Assembly (NCBI GenBank): GCA_014728215.1
Contig: WJLZ01000134.1
Location: forward strand, 1-37,642
From: Chitinivibrionales bacterium
GTDB taxonomy: Bacteria; Fibrobacterota; Chitinivibrionia; Chitinivibrionales; WJKA01
Direction of reading: 5' to 3'
Length of the DNA: 37,642 bases
Part shown: positions 33,812 to 37,642 of the stretch, piece by piece
How the letters are laid out: each line of letters begins with the position of its first letter
Position numbering within the stretch: position 1 is the first letter of the stretch
The notes under the pieces: generated by a model
Seen by the model: the letters and a program-made list of their open reading frames with translations, nothing else
What the model was told of the DNA's origin: nothing
Database searches by the model: none
Program-made: the position numbers and the translations under genes

Positions 33812-36727
33812 TCAGGCTTCATCAAAGGGAACATAGGAAATATTGTCATAATTGCCTTCTTCGGGCTCATTTTCAAAAAAATACTTCACTGCACTGCAGG
33901 CATTACCAATAGAATCAAATGAATTAAACACTCCATCAACCGAACGGATAAATTGTTTTCCATATCCTTTGGTTACAATCCTCTTGTCGAGAACCAGGAG
34001 TGCGCCGTGGTCGGTGACACTCCGGATAAGCCGTCCAGCCCCCTGACGGAATTTAATGATGGCCTCGGGTACCATGAATGAGAAAAAGGATTCACCGTAA
34101 AGCTCAACATGCTTTTTGGCCAGCGCTTCGGTGAGAGGATGGCTGGGCACCGGGAAGGGAAGTCGGCACATGATAACGATTTCACAGGCTTTACCGGGAG
34201 CATCGATTCCTTCCCAGAAGCTATCCGTTCCCAGAAGTACCATCGAAGAGCCACTTTTAAACTGTTCCAGAATAGTCTGTCGGTTCCCCGAAATTCTCTG
34301 GGCCAGTATTTTCAGACTGGGAATTTCAGTTGATGTTCTGAGGGCCGAATAGACGCTGCTTAACTGGGCGTTGGAGGTAAAGAGGCAGAGAATGTTTTTT
34401 TGAAACCGTTCCCAGAATGTTTCGATAACCCGAGCGGTAAAGGGGATATAATTGGGCGAATCCAGCTCGGGAGCATCGGTGATAACACCTCTGATCGCCT
34501 GCTGCGATGAAAAGGGGCTGTCAAAAATTTTGACCTCCGTGGTGTGAGAAAAATCACCGGTCAACCCCAGCTTATTTATCAGGTACTCCATGGAGCTGGA
34601 GATAGAAAGTGTGGCAGAAGTAAAAACCAGTCCGCCTTCAATGCGATCCCATACTGTTTTCAGAATAGATCCGATATCAAGAGGCACCCCGCACAATTTG
34701 ACCCATCCCTTGTCACGATTACCCTCAATCCAGAATACATGATCTTCGGTAACTGCCTGGGTTACATAGATTAAATCCGCTTTGATCTGTGAGGTCTGTT
34801 CGCTGCAATAATCGATTTCGGTGACAGTTTCATCACAGGCAGGGTTGTTTTCAACGGTGCCAACCGCATTTTTCAAATTGAGCAGACGGTCCTGCATTTC
34901 ATCGATGACAATTTCCATTCCCGCACGGCTTGAAAAAGTATCAAAAGGCGCGTCAGTGTAGGAGAATTGATAGGAGGAATGCGTTGGGTAACGACATTCG
35001 GCCCATTTATCGAGGTCCTTTAGCAGGGCCTCGGCGCTTTTTCGTATCCGTTTTAGATGGGTGTTAACCTTTTTGGCGGTCTTTATTGTTTCGGAATCGG
35101 CAAACTGCTTTTCGAGCCGCTTGAGCATGGTGTTGATTATTTCGGTATAGAGCTTGAACCGGTTGGTATCCACCTCTACCCGGAGCTGATGGTGTCCGAC
35201 AGATTCGACATGATGGGCTTCATCGAAAATAAGCGAATCAAGTTTGCCTAAAAACGATGTTTCGGAGCAAACCTCCGAAAAGAAGAGAGCATGGTTGATT
35301 ACCACGACATGGGAGTTGAGTGCTTTCTGACGGGCATGCTGGAGATAGCAGGTTCCGAAGGATGGACATTTTCTTCCAAGGCAATCCCGTGATTCTGCGG
35401 AGATCAGGTTCCAGATTTTTGCAAACCATTTGCGATTGAATTGATTCTGCTCTTCGATATCACCGGTAGTGGTATCTTCGGCCCATCGGATCAGCGGTAA
35501 AACAGCGCCTCGTTCCCGGCGGGAAAGGTTGCCCAGTTTGCCGCTTAAGAGCAGTTCAAACCGTCGACGGCACAGATAATTGGCCCGCCCCTTTAAAATC
35601 GCGTACCGGAAATCATCACCTGCCACTTTCCGGCCCACCGGGAGATCTTTGTTGATCAGTTGATCCTGCAGATTCCTGGTGTGGGTCGCGATTGCTATAC
35701 GTCTGTTATTCTTAACCGAGTAGAGTGCTGCAGGGATAAGATAGGCAAAAGATTTTCCGATACCCGGGCCGGCTTCGGCAACCAGTTGCGATTGGGCGTT
35801 CAGGGTTTTTGCGACATGCCAGGCCATATCGATTTGTGAATGCCGTTCGGCATAATTTGCAAATGCCTGCGAAAGTGGTCCCTGTGCGCTGAATGCATTC
35901 GACACATCATCAAAGGACAGTTGTTGTAATTCATCTTCGGGAACAAGTTTGCCCGGAAGCTTCGGAAGGCCGGGTATCCGTCGCTTGATATGAGCACCAT
36001 GGGTTCTGCAGCTGTCCTGGAGTACTCTTTTAAATAGAGAGGGTGGTGCAAACCAGGCCATTTTTTCACGGGCCGAAAGTGATATCTCGGGAATCCTTTC
36101 GAGCAACCGGATGGCAACCCTTCCCGATGCACGGGCATCATCGAGTGCGCGATGAGCATCGAGGAGTTCTACCTTGAGATATTCGGCAATGAATTTCAGC
36201 GAATAGGCGGGTTGGTTGGGAAGAACAACCCGTGAAATGAGCGCAGTATCAAGATACCAGGGTTTGAGCTTGTTGCGGGAAAGTCGGGTAAGTGATTCGT
36301 TCAGAAAAGAGATGTCAAATTCCACCTGATGAGCGCACAAGGGAAGATTACCGATAAATTCTAAAAGAGTATCGGCAATATCACCAAAGCAGGGAGCATC
36401 TTGGACATCCTTGTCAACAATGCCGGTGAGCTGAGAAATCTGCGGTGGTACAGGACACCCGGGATTAACAAAGGTCGAATACTCTGATTCTACTTTGTTG
36501 TTTTTGAAATGGACAGCGCCGATTTCAATGACTCGATCGTTTTTCGAATCCAGACCGGTTGTTTCGAAATCCAGTGAGATAAATTCGCCGACTGGATATG
36601 GTGAATTGGGCTTCTGGTGTGGACGCGGTTTTTGTTTCCTTTTTTTCGTCCGGATGTTTTCTGATGCGATGGCAGCGAGTTTGTCTTTTGATGAATTACC
36701 GGAGAGAAGGTCGGATAATTTAGGCAT
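33812..36727 (-). CDS. dinG: DnaQ-type exonuclease fused to DinG-family Fe-S helicase
   Basis: 971 residues. Residues about 47-215 are a DEDDh exonuclease: ISLDFETTGLDSKNDRVIEI (first D-x-E), CAHQVEFDISFLN, and HRALDDARASGRVAIRLLE. The helicase follows: Walker A AEAGPGIGKSFAYLIPA; an iron-sulfur site with one cysteine in ANYLC and three in DCLGRKCPSFGTCY; DEAH box LIFDEAHHVES; and C-terminal motifs GTDSFWEGIDAP and RQGAGRLIRS. DinG-type helicases unwind R-loops and damaged DNA; DnaQ-DinG fusions are normal in Firmicutes and appear in other phyla. Two genes after flagellin on the minus strand. Confidence 0.93.
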   Translation of the reverse strand: MPKLSDLLSGNSSKDKLAAIASENIRTKKRKQKPRPHQKPNSPYPVGEFISLDFETTGLDSKNDRVIEIGAVHFKNNKVESEYSTFVNPGCPVPPQISQLTGIVDKDVQDAPCFGDIADTLLEFIGNLPLCAHQVEFDISFLNESLTRLSRNKLKPWYLDTALISRVVLPNQPAYSLKFIAEYLKVELLDAHRALDDARASGRVAIRLLERIPEISLSAREKMAWFAPPSLFKRVLQDSCRTHGAHIKRRIPGLPKLPGKLVPEDELQQLSFDDVSNAFSAQGPLSQAFANYAERHSQIDMAWHVAKTLNAQSQLVAEAGPGIGKSFAYLIPAALYSVKNNRRIAIATHTRNLQDQLINKDLPVGRKVAGDDFRYAILKGRANYLCRRRFELLLSGKLGNLSRRERGAVLPLIRWAEDTTTGDIEEQNQFNRKWFAKIWNLISAESRDCLGRKCPSFGTCYLQHARQKALNSHVVVINHALFFSEVCSETSFLGKLDSLIFDEAHHVESVGHHQLRVEVDTNRFKLYTEIINTMLKRLEKQFADSETIKTAKKVNTHLKRIRKSAEALLKDLDKWAECRYPTHSSYQFSYTDAPFDTFSSRAGMEIVIDEMQDRLLNLKNAVGTVENNPACDETVTEIDYCSEQTSQIKADLIYVTQAVTEDHVFWIEGNRDKGWVKLCGVPLDIGSILKTVWDRIEGGLVFTSATLSISSSMEYLINKLGLTGDFSHTTEVKIFDSPFSSQQAIRGVITDAPELDSPNYIPFTARVIETFWERFQKNILCLFTSNAQLSSVYSALRTSTEIPSLKILAQRISGNRQTILEQFKSGSSMVLLGTDSFWEGIDAPGKACEIVIMCRLPFPVPSHPLTEALAKKHVELYGESFFSFMVPEAIIKFRQGAGRLIRSVTDHGALLVLDKRIVTKGYGKQFIRSVDGVFNSFDSIGNACSAVKYFFENEPEEGNYDNISYVPFDEA

Positions 36728-36842
36728 TGTGGAATCTCGATATATCTATACTTATTATATGTTTATCTATCGGTATACGTATCAGTGAAAAAAGAATATA
36801 GATCACACAGGAACATTCAGCAAGGCGACGCGCAGATTCGTG

Positions 36843-37193
36843 CTACTGTTGATTAATCAACGTCGAAAGAGTGTCACTCAGGGGGTGAATTATTTCCAGT
36901 GCATTGATGCATTCTGTTTCGGTGCCGCTTTCCAGCAGCATGTAACAGTAATCATAGAGTAGAAAAATACTTTTTGACATCGAATCACCGTAGCGGAGCG
37001 ACGACTGGAGTTGGGCGAGAATGTTTTGCGAACGGTCGAGATAGTCTCGCCGTTCATCCGGATTCTCCAGAGCTTTCCGGATATAAAGAATGCACTTATC
37101 ATGAAGCATGCATATCGCCTTTGGCAGCGATGCTGTGGTTATTTGCATCGCTGAATAGTGTCTGGCGATATCCTGTTCGGTTGTTTTGAACAT
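36843..37193 (-). CDS. fliS: Flagellar export chaperone FliS
   Basis: 116 residues from ATG 37193, giving MFKTTEQDIARHYSAMQITT, a standard FliS beginning; the longer frame to 37241 is not conserved. The four-helix bundle pattern is typical (SLPKAICMLHDKCILYIRKA; YLDRSQNILAQLQSSLRYGD; SIFLLYDYCYMLLES). FliS binds unfolded flagellin C-termini in the cytoplasm before export. It lies 95 bases downstream of flagellin on the same strand. The ribosome binding site is weak. Confidence 0.88.
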   Translation of the reverse strand: MFKTTEQDIARHYSAMQITTASLPKAICMLHDKCILYIRKALENPDERRDYLDRSQNILAQLQSSLRYGDSMSKSIFLLYDYCYMLLESGTETECINALEIIHPLSDTLSTLINQQ

Positions 37194-37288
37194 AATAGAA
37201 AAAATGGAGTGCTGGAGTAGTGAAGTATTGGTAAAAAGCAAATATATCTTTTCACAGAGTATCCATCACTTCGCTACTCCATTCTTCC

Positions 37289-37642
37289 TTATCCAATTAA
37301 TCCCATCAAATGGTTTGCGCTGATCTGGTTAAATCTGCTGAATGCTTTCATTCCGCCTTCTTGAAGGAGCTGAGTACGGACAAGCTCGGTCAGTCCCTTT
37401 GCCATATCCTGATCCCGGAGGACCGATTCGGCAGCCTGGGTATTTATTTCGGATACTGACAGATTATTCATGGTTGATTCAAACCTGTTATACATGGCTC
37501 CAACATCGGTTCGCTGACTGTTCATCTGGGTGAGTGCAGTATCCAGAGACGCCAGTGCAGCATTTGCATCAGCCTGTGTGGCAATAGAGGTTCCTTCAAT
37601 GCCCAGCGATGCGGCGGTCATATCGTTTGCCGGCATTGAAAC
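37289..37642 (-). CDS. Flagellin C-terminal end, cut by the window edge
   Basis: The last 117 or so residues of a flagellin; the frame runs unbroken into the right edge, so the N-terminal part lies outside. The conserved D0/D1 C-terminal helices are clear: ASLDTALTQMNSQRTDVGAM, YNRFESTMNNLSVSEINTQA, AESVLRDQDMAKGLTELVRT and ISANHLMGLIG. Flagellin is the filament protein; its D0 helix is what FliS binds, matching the neighbour. Confidence 0.93.
   Translation of the reverse strand, partial: VSMPANDMTAASLGIEGTSIATQADANAALASLDTALTQMNSQRTDVGAMYNRFESTMNNLSVSEINTQAAESVLRDQDMAKGLTELVRTQLLQEGGMKAFSRFNQISANHLMGLIG

Overview
The window looks like chromosome from a flagellated, diderm (Gram-negative) bacterium, most likely of the Fibrobacterota / wider FCB type. 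This is an inference from four things: LptE and other lipoproteins, a secreted protein ending in a type-IX-like C-terminal sorting domain, PKD-type secreted proteins, and flagellin with FliS. No rRNA, tRNA, CRISPR array or intact mobile element was seen.

Layout. 1-1031: an eroded stretch with open-frame fragments and nested inverted repeats. 1032-3170: secreted protein with a T9SS-like C-terminal domain. 7259 to 3314 (minus): arginine operon argC-argB-nikR-argD plus a small membrane protein, with a nickel-type regulator embedded in it. 8173-7502 (minus): secreted PKD protein. 8400-12746: smc and a SAM methyltransferase. 12785-16511: the most interesting block, an 11-bp-phased TTCA promoter array followed by a small membrane-anchored protein, a VIT/VWA protein with a PEP-CTERM-like tail, and an exosortase. 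16512-17866: a graveyard with a possible small secreted peptide gene, a structured hairpin repeat, a broken nucleotidyltransferase and a truncated CPBP-like protein. 18028-20622 (minus): large orphan lipoprotein. 20791-21877: small hypothetical genes and an IS91-type transposase tail. 22081-23882: CoA-binding protein and sulfatase. 23961-24232: frameshifted small gene. 31702 to 24250 (minus): giant periplasmic TPR protein, bacteriohemerythrin, creB, creC. 32611-31787 (minus): dapF. 32885-33217: STAS protein. 37642 to 33239 (minus): flagellin (cut by the window edge), fliS, DnaQ-DinG nuclease/helicase, lptE.

Main hypothesis. The array at 12785-12839 contains two overlapping exact matches to the Cre tag (TTCAC, six bases, TTCAC) bound by CreB, and creB/creC lie about 12 kb away in the same window. 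The downstream operon encodes a VIT/VWA target with a PEP-CTERM-like signal and its own exosortase. Together these resemble a dedicated exosortase system under CreBC control, parallel to the proteobacterial dedicated sortase system (sortase, VIT/VWA target, two-component pair). A 12-residue motif (QYAH-x-QTSIA-x-P) occurs in the first protein of the operon and again, in another frame, over the 3' end of the exosortase gene. The codons differ almost only at synonymous positions, which points to a frameshift or a hidden coding segment.
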